Source: Saussurea involucrata (taxonomy: Eukaryota > Streptophyta > Magnoliopsida > Asterales > Asteraceae). From it: a stretch of 64,000 nt of DNA. Location: assembly GCA_033807775.1 (NCBI GenBank), contig CM066313.1:62976484-63040483 (forward strand). Direction: 5' to 3'. The notes under the pieces were generated by a model that made no database searches, had not been told where the DNA came from, and saw nothing but the letters and a program-made list of their open reading frames with translations. Every line of letters begins with the position of its first letter. Positions within the stretch are counted from its first letter, which is position 1. Shown in pieces: positions 1 through 11,297 of this stretch. A program made the translations under genes and the position numbers.

Positions 1-1259
1 GGAACTAGGAACTAAGTATCACAATTACTATAATCACTATTAACTGAACTGTCGAAATTGAGAGATGGTTGGTATTAAACTAATTATTTGCAATAATAAA
101 ATCACAAACGGGACAGTAGACAACTTGAGGAAAATTCGATAGAGAAAACGGTTGAGGGTTGGAAATCCTTAGGTTTTCACATACGAATATCTGACTTTAA
201 ACAATTACCAGTTAATCCCCTTAATGAATACCCAATCTCTAAAATCACCGTTGTTCTCTTTTGAGCAACATCGGGTTTTATTTTGAAAAGGATAAGTTTT
301 ATCTTTCGATCTCAACCTATGGATTCCAAAACACATTAAGTGCAAGATTCATATTTGAACGGATAGATTTAATCTCTCGATCTCAACCTAAATGGTTCAC
401 TTAGGACTAAGGCGTATTCGGTATATCTCTATCACCAAATTCTCGCCTTAGGCATGCAATTCCTAGTTCTATCTAACAGTTAATTCTCTCGAACTCAACT
501 GGAAGCAACAAAACAATTGAAAGCTAGCTAAACTCTCAAAAGCATTAAGAGTCAAATTACATGCATTCATTAAAAAGGAAAAACTGATAAATGTCATTCG
601 TCATCCGTTCATATGTTCAAACCTAATTCAATCCAACCCCCAACATCTAAAGATTAGTTCATGATGTTGGGGAGTACAAACGCAAGAAAAAGGGATGTAA
701 AAGTGTGTGCAAACATGATAATGAGAATGTAAAAGATGTAATGGTGAATGATGATGAACTCCCTTCTCCTAGCTCGAATCCACTTCGCGTCGTGAATTAC
801 TCGTCGATTCCTCCTCTATCGTGGCTCCGAAAGCTCCGAAAAGTCTCCAGAAATCGCCCCTGGACTGCTGTCGTTCGTCGTGTGTGAGTTCCGTCTCGAG
901 CGTGACCTAAAGTTGGAATAATAAAGCTGAAAATCGTGGAACAGAGGGATACGCGGCCTTCCACGCGACTTGCAAGTCGCGTGGAAAGTCGCGTGCTTTC
1001 CAGAGCTCTTCTGGTCGGGTTTGGTTCGCGGATCGGGTCCTGGTTCGGGCGCGGGTCTTGGGCTTGGATCTCGGGCTTCCGTCGGGCTTCATTTTGGGTC
1101 TTTTTGAGCTCTTTCTCGCTTCTTTTCTCGAAGATTACTGCCTTTTAATAAACCTGCACATTCCACTAGATAAACCGTAAAATTCTGCTTCTTTGCTTAA
1201 ATACAATCCAATCTCATTGGTTTTAGGACCGAAAATAACGCCAAAAAGTGGCGTTATCA
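1..1259 (-). repeat. 3' LTR of left Athila-like copy, truncated by window start
   Basis: It matches 20160-21419 almost base for base, so about 94 bases of the LTR lie outside the window. It ends at 1259 with the inverted terminus gcgttatca and is followed by the polypurine-type sequence (minus strand CGGTTTGGGGTTG). A GC-rich palindrome sits at 961-984. The minus strand has no coding potential here, and short plus-strand ORFs are chance. Confidence 0.88.
961..984. repeat. Perfect 24-bp palindrome in the LTR
   Basis: The half-site ccacgcgacttg is followed directly by its exact inverse complement. The same 24 bases recur in the other two LTRs at 6659-6682 and 21120-21143. The surrounding 60 bases are rich in CGCG. 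Confidence 0.8.
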
Positions 1260-3465
1260 ACAACCCCAAACCGAGCGTTGCTTGTCCCCAAGCAAATTAG
1301 CGATAAAATAGACTGAACGCATATATAAGAGAAATCTAATAACTGCACAACTCCCAATCTGTACCATGTAATGCACTGGTGATTTCCCATACCCGTGAAT
1401 GTCTATCTCACTCTCGCCTCATTCCTATTCCGTTTGATCTATGACCTTCCATTGTAAGTTGAACTCGTGACTGCTCCGTTTCTATTAAGGTTGTTCTAGG
1501 TCCAGACATACTAGGGAAAACATTTTGCCTCGACCCTACCTCACAGGATTCTCTCATTTCTCTCGAACCTAGGTTATCGCACATGTTGTCATGTATAGGG
1601 AGTTTATGTACAAGGGTATTCAAAAATTACATGACAACTCTAATGAAAGACGCACAAATGTCCAAAATTGATCTCAGAAAGGAATCCAGTAGCAAGACAG
1701 GGAATATTGGTAAGGGTGGTCGTATACTCTAATCACATTTTCCAAAAGCTCATCCAGGTCTTCACAAGGGTTGTAACGGGGCTAAAGTTATGGCTAAGAA
1801 GTGAAGGGTAAAACGGTTCAACGATCCTTGGTGTGTCAACCTTTAGCAATTCTTAACTTCCTAGCTTTATGCTCTATCGTTTGGCCCTCTTTGTCACTAG
1901 TGGAGTCGCTTTGACTCTCTTATTCAGTTGCTGTGAAGCTATCTAACAACTGTAAATAAGTTTTTTTTGGGACTTCAATGGTCCTCTTTATTAAATTGGG
2001 GCTGCATTGGCCCTATTTTCTATTTCTTGGGTTACATTGACCCAATTTATTTTTCTGACTGGCCTGCACTATTTTCTTTTCCGCTCTATCTTTTTCAGTT
2101 CATTACCGCTCAGATTGACACACTTTCGGATAAGGTTGGCTAAAGCTTTTGGCTCGGGTTTAAAGATGGGTCTGAAATGAAAAGGTGAGTGTATGGCTAC
2201 AAAGGGGGCTATGGTTACACACAAATGGGTGAAAAGGGTACGATAGCTAAAAACAGGGTTAAACAAACACACAATGCCTGGAATCATCTATTAAGGTCCA
2301 CACGATATGGTCTACTACACCCTTTCCCAATATCCCGATGGTCGTCTTTGCTACTCGATGCAATAATATAGCGAGATCATTCTATATTCACGACAAGGAC
2401 TCGAAAAGTGTATATGAATTGAGTGTATGAATCTCTCGAAGTGAAAAACTTCTTTTAGGCTCAAATCTCACTAATGGGTGGTCTCCACTAATGTCCCTAG
2501 TCATGTCCTTTCCCGGTCCTTCCCTAATGGTCACGTCACTGTCACAAGATTCTTCCTACAATGATTGGTCTCGATCATTCAAAACAAAAATTTTAGCTAA
2601 AGGGATCTAGGTATTCATAAGTGCAGGAAATCTACGTGCATAACGTGGGCCCGATTGGGCAACCCCAAACCTTACCCACACATTGTCCCCAATGTGCAAG
2701 TGTCGGCGTAGGCGATACTAAAACAAGTATCGTTGTGCGGTTATTATAGGTATCAGACAGGCAAAGCATAACATTAAGCACCAACATCAAAGAGCTATTC
2801 ACATTAAACTATGGCCACCCCAAACCTAGGTCGTGGCCTAGGTTCGTCAAAAACGCCAACCCCAAACCTCGGTGAAACCGAGGTTTGCACAGGATTAAAG
2901 AATGAGTGTGTAGATGTTGAAAAGATGAGGCACCCCAAACCTAAGTGAAACGTAGGTTTGTTGCATCTTGTTAACTAATAAAAGTCAGTCATCTTACACA
3001 CCCGTTACAAACAAAGTTTAGAGCGTACCTGTTTGCCCGGACGAAGGAGATTCTCTTGAAAGAGTTGAAATGATCACGATTGAGAAGCATCGGAGAAGGG
3101 AAAAGCAAAACAAAGCAAACAAAACAAAAGACGAAAGGAAACACACAAAGCAGGAAAAAAATTAACACACTGCATGAGGACAGGAAGCCGCGCGGCTTTC
3201 GCCGCGGTATGGAAACCGCGGGAAAGACCGCGCAACCCCCTGTTTCGAAAAACACCCAGAGGGCCCCGCGGTTTGGCACGCGGCTTGTAGGCCGCGACAC
3301 AAGCCGCGTAAGTCCCTGTTTCAACTATTTTTTGATTTTTTGATTTTTATAGGTTTTTCTTACTAAAACACACTCAAAAACAGGAAATTAAAACGAAAAC
3401 TAACCTCGGTGGGTTGCCTCCCACCCAGCGCTGTATTTAAAGTCGTGGCATGACTTTCTTTCCGA
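1260..3465 (-). other. Long non-coding 3' region of left Athila-like copy
   Basis: This lies between the protease stop codon and the 3' LTR. No retroelement protein is readable. It contains repeated CCCCAAACC boxes, a hairpin array (2679-2959), and a GC-rich block at 3187-3310 full of CCGCGG and GCCGCG palindromes. Reverse transcriptase and integrase would normally lie in this position. Confidence 0.75.
2679..2959. repeat. Hairpin array with CCCCAAACC boxes
   Basis: At least five short stems lie in a row. They are cacattg/caatgtg (2679-2696), cgatac/gtatcg (2713-2732), aacctagg-type (2823-2844), aaacctcgg/ccgaggttt (2864-2886) and aaaccta/taggttt (2937-2959). The last three are each preceded by CCCC. 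The array recurs in the second copy at 16906-17186. Confidence 0.75.
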
Positions 3466-3870
3466 TCACTCCTTCGGCTTTTTATGCTTGCCCGACTCCT
3501 CTTCACTTCTACTCGCGAACATCTTGAATGTCACTCTTTCGCCGCCAACTCTTAGCGTCATCTCCCCTTCTTCCATGTCAATCAAAGCTCTGCTCGTGGC
3601 CAGAAAAGACCTTCCCAAAATCAGTGGGACCTTTATGTCCTCATCGATGTCTAACACCACGAAGTCCAACGGGAAGTAGAATTTGCCGACTTTGATCAAT
3701 ACGTCTTCGACTACTCCATGTGGATATACTCTCGACCTATCCGCAAGCTGAAGGGTCATGTTTGTCGGCTTCACTTCCCCGAGGCCGAGTTTCCTGAAAA
3801 CAGATAGAGGCTTTAGGTTAATACTAGATCCTAAATCGCATAATACCTTATCAAAATTAAAACTCCCCAA
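3466..3870 (-). pseudogene. Aspartic protease domain of left Athila-like copy (broken from gag)
   Basis: The 134-residue reading frame carries the Athila-type retroviral aspartic protease signature CDLGSSIN near its start. Conserved protease strands follow, including a VPLILGRSFLATSRA motif. The enzyme would cut the Gag polyprotein in the virus-like particle. In the second copy this segment is in frame with gag. Here one extra C in a run at about 3865-3870 (plus strand cccc against ccc at the matching place near 18084) puts it out of frame. It ends with a lysine- and glutamate-rich tail, and no reverse transcriptase follows. The assignment rests on the motif and position. Confidence 0.75.
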
Positions 3871-5703
3871 TTTGGATAGGGATCGAAAAACTCCCTGGAT
3901 CCTTGAGCTTCGGGGGAAGCTTGTTCTGGATTATAGCACTGCACTTCTCAGTAAGTGCAATTGTGGCCTGATCCACAATCTTCCTCTTCTTGGATAAGAT
4001 GTCTTTCATAAATCTCGCATATGAGGGCATTTGTGCCAAAGCATCTGCAAAAGGAATGTTAATGTGCAACTCTTTAAATATATCAAGAAACTTAGAAAAG
4101 TTAACATCATCCTTATCCGATTTAAGTCTGCTCGGATAGGGCACTCTCGGTACCACCGGCTTGATCGGTGGTTGCTTTGGCTTCGTCTCCTCACTCTTCT
4201 TGTTCTCTTCATCCTCCGGGTGCTCCTTCATCACGAACTCTTTATCAGCCTCCAACTCATCCATGTCAATGATCTACACATCTTGCTCGATCTCTTTTGA
4301 TGACGGCGCTCGTGTTGTGTCCCCACTCAGCTCCTTGCCACTTCTCAGATATATGGCATTACACTCCTCCCTTGGTTTCTTTTCAGTCATGCTCGAGAAT
4401 GTGCAGGGGGCTCGGTTTTGTAGGGCTTCGGAGATTTGCCCCACTTGTCTCTCGAGGATCTTGATGGAGGCGGTGTTCTGATCAGTTGCCGCCTTGACCG
4501 TGTTGACCGTGCTCGCTAACTCTCCAACCATTCTGTCCATCTTGGTCATGAACTTCATCATCATCTCTTCCAGCCCCGGCTTCTTCTCCCCGGATGGTCC
4601 TTCGTTCCTTTGGTTGAAACCTGGTGGACGGTACACATTGTTAGCATTAGAATAATTCGAAGAGTTAGAAAAATTACCTTGTTGTTGACCGGGTTGACTC
4701 CATGAAAAATTGGGGTGTTTCTTCCACCCTTCGTTATATGTATTGGAGAACGGATCATTCCTCGGTTGGTTGTTCCGGTTTTGTAAGAATTGGACTTGCT
4801 CGGGTTCTTCCGGTCTACCTCCCTTCAAATGGTTCGAGATCGCAACTAATTGAGCTTTTATTTCTTTCAGCTCATCCGACTCTTGAACACTCGCAATTCT
4901 TCTAACAACTGATCGTGGAGTAGAGAAGCTATGTTCGGCCAAGTTCTCAATCAAGGTGACCGCTTCTTCATATGATTTCTCCATTAAGGCTCCACCCGCT
5001 GCAGCAGTGATGTCATTCTTAAACTGCGGGTGAAGACCTCCAAAGAATGTCTGGATAATTACCCAGCCATGTAACCCGTGATGTGGACACTTCTTCAACA
5101 TGTCTTTGTAACGCTCCCAAGCCTCGTATAAGTTCTCTTGCTCCCATTGCGCAAAATGAGTGATGTCAGCCATTAATTGAGCGGTTCTTCCCGGTGGGAA
5201 GAATTTCTAAAGAAATGCGACCCTCAGGTCTGCCCAGGTGGTGATCTGATCCGCTGGTAAACTCTCTATCCAGATTTCATCTCTCCCCTTGAATGAGAAG
5301 CTGAACAATCTTAACTTGATGGCATCCTCGTTCATGCCATTAATCTTGAATGTGCTGCAAATCCTCTCGAATGCACGGAGATGTGCATGAGGATCTTCGG
5401 TCGGTGCTCCTCCATATTGATTTTGTTGCACCATCACGATGGTGCTCGGCTTGATCTCGAAGTAATTCGCCGCAGTAGTGGGCGGTTGGATGCCTATGCG
5501 TGCCGCTGCCACATTCGGATTGGCAAATGACTTCATCGGAACTCTTGCCGGAGGAGGCGGAGGATTGTTGCGAGGAGGTGCTTCGTCGGCCATCTCGATC
5601 TGGATATCTTTTTTGGCTTTTGTTTCTTTCGTATTCGGCGGGCGGTTCTTTCAATCTCCGGATCGATCGGTTCGAGTTTCTCCCCTCGGGTCTTCCTTGG
5701 CAT
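3857..5703 (-). pseudogene. gag of left Athila-like copy, with stop codons and frameshifts
   Basis: The likely start is the ATG at 5701-5703, giving an MPRKTRGEKLEPIDPEI N-terminus as in Athila-type gag. A proline-rich stretch follows, then the conserved Ty3-type gag capsid segment (AHLRAFERIC, then AEIW/DEIW and LRAAFLQKFFPPG in the sister copy) and a long charged C-terminal region. No CCHC zinc knuckle is visible. Compared with the second copy it carries a one-base loss near 5630, a CAG-to-TAG stop at about 5206, and a GAG-to-TAG stop at about 4273. It then reaches the frameshift before the protease. Gag would form the particle that packages element RNA. This copy cannot make a full-length protein. 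Confidence 0.8.
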
Positions 5704-5839
5704 AAACCAATTAGTACCTGAAAAGAAGAATCAGCAAAATTAGCAATCCAGAAATTGAAAGTGAGGAAATAAAATAAAATAAAATAAATGTTCAATGTAA
5801 TAGCGCTTATAGCTGGTAGTGCTATCAGTTGCAACTAGT

Positions 5840-5857
5840 TCCCCGGCAACGGCGCCA
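5840..5857 (-). promoter_or_regulatory. Primer-binding site, tRNA-Asp type
   Basis: The plus strand reads tccccggcaacggcgcca, which is the 3' end of plant tRNA-Asp including CCA. On the minus strand it is the complementary primer site, six bases inside the LTR boundary at 5864. It fixes the element's orientation as minus. Confidence 0.9.
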
Positions 5858-5863
5858 AAAACT

Positions 5864-6957
5864 TGATAGGGCGGGTATCACCCCCCCTATATCTTACCGC
5901 AAGTGTACGGGTCGAAGTCAAGTAATAGTACTAGAAAGTACGAGTATCGAATCACAGGGAACTAGGAACTAAGTATCACAATTACTATAATCACTATTAA
6001 CTGAACTGTCGAAATTGAGAGATGGTTGGTATTAAACTAATTATTTGCAATAACAAAATCACAAACGGGACAGTAGACAACTTGAGGAAAATTCGATAGA
6101 GAAAACAGTTGAGGGTTGGAAATCCTTAGGTTTTCACATACGAATATATGACTTTAAACAATTACCAGTTAATCCCCTTAATGAATACCCAATCTCTAAA
6201 ATCACCGTTGTTCTCTTTCGAGCAACATCGGGTTTTATTTTGAAAAGGATAAGTTTTATCTTTCGATCTCAACCTATGGATTCCAAAACACATTAAGTGC
6301 AAGATTCATATTTGAACGGATAGATTTAATCTCTCGATCTCAACCTAAAGATTAGTTCATGATGTTGGGGTGTACAAACGCAAGAAAAGGGGATGTAAAA
6401 GTGTGTGCAAACATGATAACGAGAATGTAAAAGATGTAATGGTGAATGATGATGAACTCCCTTCTCCTAGCTCGAATCCGCTTCGCGTCGTGAATTACTC
6501 GTCGATTCCTCCTCTATCGTGGCTCCGAAAGCTCCGAAAAGTCTCGAGAAATCGCCCCTGGACTGCTGCCGTTCGTCGTGTGTGAGTTCCGTCTCGAGCG
6601 TGACCTAAAGTTGGAATAATAAAGCTGAAAATCGTGGAACAGAGGGATACGCAGCCTTCCACGCGACTTGCAAGTCGCGTGGAAAGTCGCGCGCTTTCCA
6701 GAGCTCTTCTGGTCGGGTTTGGTTCGCGGATCGGGTCCTGGTTCGGGCGCGGGTCTTGGGCTTGGATCTCGGGCTTCCGTTGGGCTTCGTTTTGGGTATT
6801 TTTAGGCTCTTTCTCGCTTCTTTTCTCGAAGATTACTGCCTTTTAATAAACCTGCACATTCCACTAGATAAACCGTAAAATTCCGCTTCTTTGCTTAAAT
6901 ACAAGCCAATCTCATTGGTTTTAGGACCGAAAATAACGCCAAAAAGTGGCGTTATCA
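5864..6957 (-). repeat. Shared middle LTR of the Athila-like dimer (internally deleted)
   Basis: This 1094-bp LTR is near-identical to the 1354-bp right LTR but lacks 259 bases. The loss corresponds to 388-646 of the left LTR and lies between two copies of ctaaa. Both flanks are element-internal: primer site on the left, CCCCAAACC polypurine-type region on the right. It therefore joins two element copies. Confidence 0.9.
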
Positions 6958-7880
6958 ACAACCCCAAACCGAGCGTTGCTTGTCCCCAAGCAAATTAGCG
7001 ATAAAATAGACTGAACGCATATATCAGAGAAATGTAATAACTGCACAACTCCCAATCTGTACCATGTAATGCACTGGTGATTTCCCATACCCGTGAATGT
7101 CTATCTCACTCCCGCCTCATTCCTATTCCGTTTGATCTATGACCTTCCATTGTATGTTGAACTCGTGACTGCTCCGTTTCCATTAAGGTTGTTCTAGGTC
7201 CAGACATACTACGGAAAACATTTTGCCTCGACCCTACCTCACAGGATTCTCTCATTTCGCTCGAACCTAGGTTATCGCACATGTTGTCATGTATAGGGAG
7301 TTTATGTACAAGGGTATTCAAAAACTACATGACAACTCTAATGAAAGACGCACAAATGTCCAAAATTGATCTCAGAAAGGAAGCCAGTAGCAAGACAGGG
7401 AATATTGGTAAGGGTGGTCGTATACTCTAATCACATTTTCCAAAAGCTCATCCAGGTCTTCACAAGGGTTGTTACGGGGCTAAAGTTATGGCTAAGAAGT
7501 GAAGGGTAAAACGGTTCAACGATCCTTGGTGTATCAAGCTTTAGCAATTCTTAACTTCCTAGCTTTATGCTCTATCGTTTGGCCCTTTTTGTCACTAGTG
7601 GAGTCGCTTTGACTCTCTTATTCAGCTGCTGTGAAGCTATCTAACAACTGTAAATAAGTTTTTTTTTTGGGACTTCAATGGTCCTCTTTATTAAATTGGG
7701 GCTGCATTGGCTCTCTTTTCTATTTCTTGGGTTACATTGACCCAATTTATTTTTCTGACTGGCCTGCACTATTTTCTTTTCCGCTCTATCTTTTTCAGTT
7801 CATTACCGCTCAGATTGACACACTTTCGGATAAGGTTGGCTAAGGCTTTTGGCGCGGGTTTAAAGATGGGTCTGAAATGA
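6958..7880 (-). other. Non-coding 3' region of right Athila-like copy, first part
   Basis: This is homologous to 1260-2182. It is interrupted at 7880 by the element at 7881-16402 and resumes at 16403. No coding sequence is seen. Confidence 0.85.
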
Positions 7881-10116
7881 TGTAAAGCCCGTATCCCGGT
7901 ATGTTTTATTTTATAAGTTAATTTTGTTTCCTTTTATCGTTGCGTAGTTAACGGGAATTAGTGGGTTAACCTAATTGAGAAAAGTTTGGATTTAGAGGCT
8001 AAATGTGTATAACCCTAATACTATAGGGGCTGTTTGTGTCAATAGGGCAAAGGGGTGCATGGGGTTCGGCCCATGTGGAACCGGCCCTTCCCCCTCCCCT
8101 TCCCTTCTCGTTTTCTTCTCACGCAAACAACACACCACAAAACCCTAACACCTTCTTCCTTTCCTTTTTGTTGCTGCCGTGAAACCGCCCACCACCACAA
8201 CCAGCGCCGCTGCTGGTTTTGGCCGGAGAGAGAGAACAACGCGAGAGAGAGAGATAGAGAGAGAGAGACACGATCGGAAAGACAAGGGCGTTGGGTTAGT
8301 CGACGTGATCGCTGCCGTTCGCCGCTGTGTCGTCGCAAGGTAAGACTCCCTCCTCCCTCTTTGGTTTCTTTCTTCGTCGTTCGATCGCAAAAACCACCAC
8401 CGCTGCCGGCGTGTACAGCCATGGCTGCCGCCGGCTGCCGCCGTCGTGCGCCTCCAGCCGGGGGCTGTGATGGCAGGTCGGCGGCCGTGGGTCGTGTGTG
8501 CGTGGGTGGAGTGTGATAGGGTAATCGTTTGGTTTCGTTTCTTGTTAGTCGTCGTCAGGTAACCGCGAAACGACCACCATCGCGGCAGCCACGACTGCCG
8601 ACGGTGTGGTGCCCCGAGAGCCACCCTTGTGGTGGCTATAAAGGCGGGTTAAGGGCTGTTTGGTGTGCGAGGGGCGTGTGGTCGGGTTTTCGTGTGGTCT
8701 CGCCGGAGTTCGTGTAAAAAGAAAAAAAAACCCGCCACCGTCGATCGCCGCCGTCACCGCCGCCGCCGGCGACCACCACTGCCGGAGGTGGCAGTGGGTG
8801 GTGCGCGGGTGAGCCCAGACTTTAGTAACCAAAAATCCTAATCCGTGACCTGGTCGCTTAAACCCGAACCGATTAAACCGTTTTTACAAATCGTCATTTT
8901 ATGTGAATATTAGGATTCTGTCCAGTTCGTATTTTGACCGTAACTTTCTCGTCGTAGCTCGGTTTGAGGCGAATCCGGTGTCCTCGGTTCACATTCTGTG
9001 TCGGGCACACTTTTCGTGTTTTAGCGAAAATCCGGTTCGGCCTCTAGCTAGGTGTAAATTAGCTGTTTTGACAGCAGGTCCGGATTTGGCAGACTCGTGT
9101 CCTGTTTTTAGAAAATTCATATTTAATTGCAGAAAAATCGTTAGAGCGCGTGCGATACGTCCCTGAAACCCTAAGACATGGGACTTTGTGATTTTGGAAT
9201 AATATTTCTGGATTTATCAGTTTATAAGGGGTTAAACAGGTCCTGAACAGACCTGTGTTTTTAGAGTAAAAGCTGGAATATGTGACTTGTAATCTAGTAG
9301 TCGTGGTTTTTGGGTCGGGGCTTCGCTTTGACATTTGTTAACACGTAATTAGGTGGGAGAAGGTGAGTGAAGTTGGCCGGCTTGTGTTGCGGTTGCGGAT
9401 ACTTGCGTGCTTTAAGGTGAGTTCTCTCACTGCGTAGACTAGGAGTTACATATATGTTGCGTTCGCTCTTTCGTGTTATTGTATGCTTATGTGAACTAGT
9501 TTTAGTGTGAAAGCTAGTTGTAAATGATATAATATGTGATTGGATGTGTTTGGTGTACACCTCGGGGAGACCGAGGGCTCGGGGAGACCGAGGGCTCGGG
9601 GAGACCGAGGAATTGTGTAAAAGGGTTGTGTGAACTCGGGGAGACCGAGGGCTCGGGGAGACCGAGGAATTGTGTAAAAGTGTTGTGTGAACTCGGGGAG
9701 ACCGAGGGCTCGGTGGGACCGAGGTATGTGATTACATGCTTAAACCTTGATTTGTTTCTATACTTGTAATTGCGGTGTTGTTTACCTTCTAGATCATAGG
9801 GGCGATATATGTTTGATTGCTACCTGCGTAGGTGGTGGAATTCACTAAGCTTTGTGCTTACCCTTTTCCTATAAATGTGGTTTCAGGTGCTAGTGGCTCC
9901 AAGGCGTGACGGGTACACACTGGCGCGCGTGAAGAGTTATTACAATTATGAGTTTAGAATGATTATTTAAACGATTTATTTCCGCTGTCATTTATTAACG
10001 AGGATATTTATTATTAAGTTGCAAACGAAACGGTTTTGGATATTTAATGAGGTTTCATCTATTAAAATGTTTATTTTTTAAAAGTTAAAATTTATTGTAA
10101 TTTTTGGGACGTTACA
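7881..10116 (+). repeat. 5' LTR of element B
   Basis: This 2236-bp LTR has a GC-rich, GA-repeat stretch at about 8225-8275 and a hairpin minisatellite at 9561-9724. Several overlapping ORFs around 8039-8830 are repeated in the 3' LTR and in neither case resemble known proteins, so I treat them as chance. Confidence 0.9.
9561..9724 (+). repeat. Hairpin minisatellite in 5' LTR (7 units)
   Basis: Seven units of CTCGGGGAGACCGAG (the last is CTCGGTGGGACCGAG) are spaced by g or by aattgtgtaaaag-type linkers. Each unit is self-complementary (CTCGG/CCGAG). The 3' LTR has five units at 15881-16010, which accounts for the LTR length difference. Confidence 0.9.
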
Positions 10117-10119
10117 ACT

Positions 10120-10131
10120 TGGTATCAGAGC
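10120..10131 (+). promoter_or_regulatory. Primer-binding site, tRNA-iMet type
   Basis: TGGTATCAGAGC, complementary to the 3' end of initiator tRNA-Met, lies three bases after the 5' LTR. Confidence 0.93.
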
Positions 10132-10132
10132 A

Positions 10133-10179
10133 CAACTTGAGTGAATCAAACGCATCTCGGTGTGTTTGATCTCAAGTTG
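10133..10179 (+). other. Stem-loop directly after the primer-binding site
   Basis: CAACTTGAG with AATCAAAC pairs with GTTTGAT and CTCAAGTTG, leaving a three-base bulge and a short loop. The same structure is present beside the primer site of element C (about 40986-41031). The role in RNA dimerisation or packaging is inference. Confidence 0.6.
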
Positions 10180-10321
10180 CAGCTAGGAAATTCTTCTCTA
10201 AAAATTTTTGGAAAAATAAAAGAAAGGAAAACCCGTTTGGGAAACGGTGATCGAGGGCGCAGTGTGTACAGTCAGCCGGAGCAAAAGGGAAAGGTACAAT
10301 ACTTAGTGTATTTATCACTTT

Positions 10322-11065
10322 CTAGATCATAGGGTATGCATGCTAGATTGCCTATGTGGTTTACATTGTACTGTATGATGATTGCTTGCTAGTGGGAATT
10401 AATGCTAGTTATAATAGGTTGTTAAGCGAAGGCCCTATAGGTTGTATGCAGTAAGAATCACATAGCCTTAGAATATTTGATTTAGTTCTATTGCGCAGCT
10501 CTTGTTTGAGTCCAACCGTTCTAGGATAGAATCTTGTATTCGAATGTCTATTTGATTCACGCTGCATGCGACTGGGTATTCACGAGGCAACTCGTTATGG
10601 CTAATAGGGATTCCGTCGTAGCAAGGGTAGTGGGATGAGATGACATTCCTAGTGAGCTGGGAAGAGTGTTTACATATGAGTATGTATACTAGATTGCTTT
10701 CTAGAACATAGGAGTATGTGTGCTAGATTGCTTGGTGCTTATTACACTGTACTGCATGTTTGTTGCTTGCTAATAGGAGTTTATGCTAGCCTTGATAGGT
10801 TGTTAAGTGAATGCACTATAGATTGTATGTAGTAGGAACCGCATAGCCTTAGAATGTTGGATTTAGTTCTATTGCGCAGCTCTTGTTTGAGTCCAACCGT
10901 TGTAGGATAGAATCTTATATTCGAATGTCTATCTGGTTTCCACTGTATACGACTGTGCGTTTACGAGGCGACTCGTCAGGGTTAGTGGGGGTTCCACCCT
11001 AGCAAGGGTAGTGGAGTATTATGATTATTCCTAGGGAGCTAGGAAGAGTGTGTACATGCGTCAGT
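10322..11065 (+). repeat. Two tandem copies of a ~379-bp leader repeat
   Basis: Unit 1 starts with ctagatcatagg (10322) and unit 2 with ctagaacatagg (10701). Both then run in parallel through landmarks such as attgcgcagctcttgtttgag and gagctgggaagagtg (unit 2: gagctaggaagagtg). Element C has three units of the same repeat. The repeat lies between primer site and gag and has no conserved ORF. Confidence 0.85.
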
Positions 11066-11297
11066 ATAGGCATACATGCATGGTTTTTGTTTGGGCGAGC
11101 AACTACTTGGGTACTCGGGATGGGACTCGGAGCGGACAGTGATAGGTGTAGATGGTAGTAGTAGAGCTCCTACTACCGGAAGCACAGGATCAATGTTCGA
11201 GTCGAGGAAAGTCGCGAGGAATCCAGGGAGTCGAGCGTGGGCATGGTAGGGTGAGTTATTATGTGCTAATAACTCGTTGTAATTTCTTTTTCCTAGA

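Noticed and set aside
2989..3343. ORFs of 111 (minus) and 87 (plus) residues in the Athila-like 3' region (also 17216-17585)
   Set aside because: They overlap on opposite strands in a palindromic CCGCGG block and have no domain; the reading frames result from base composition.
8039..8832. Several ORFs of 95-159 residues on both strands in the LTR of element B (repeated at 14314-15152)
   Set aside because: They overlap each other in many frames in GC-rich and GA-repeat DNA, lie in an LTR and show no known motif.
9561..9724. Regular short repeats that could suggest a CRISPR array
   Set aside because: The spacers are themselves identical or empty, the repeats lie inside an LTR, and the genome is a plant's.
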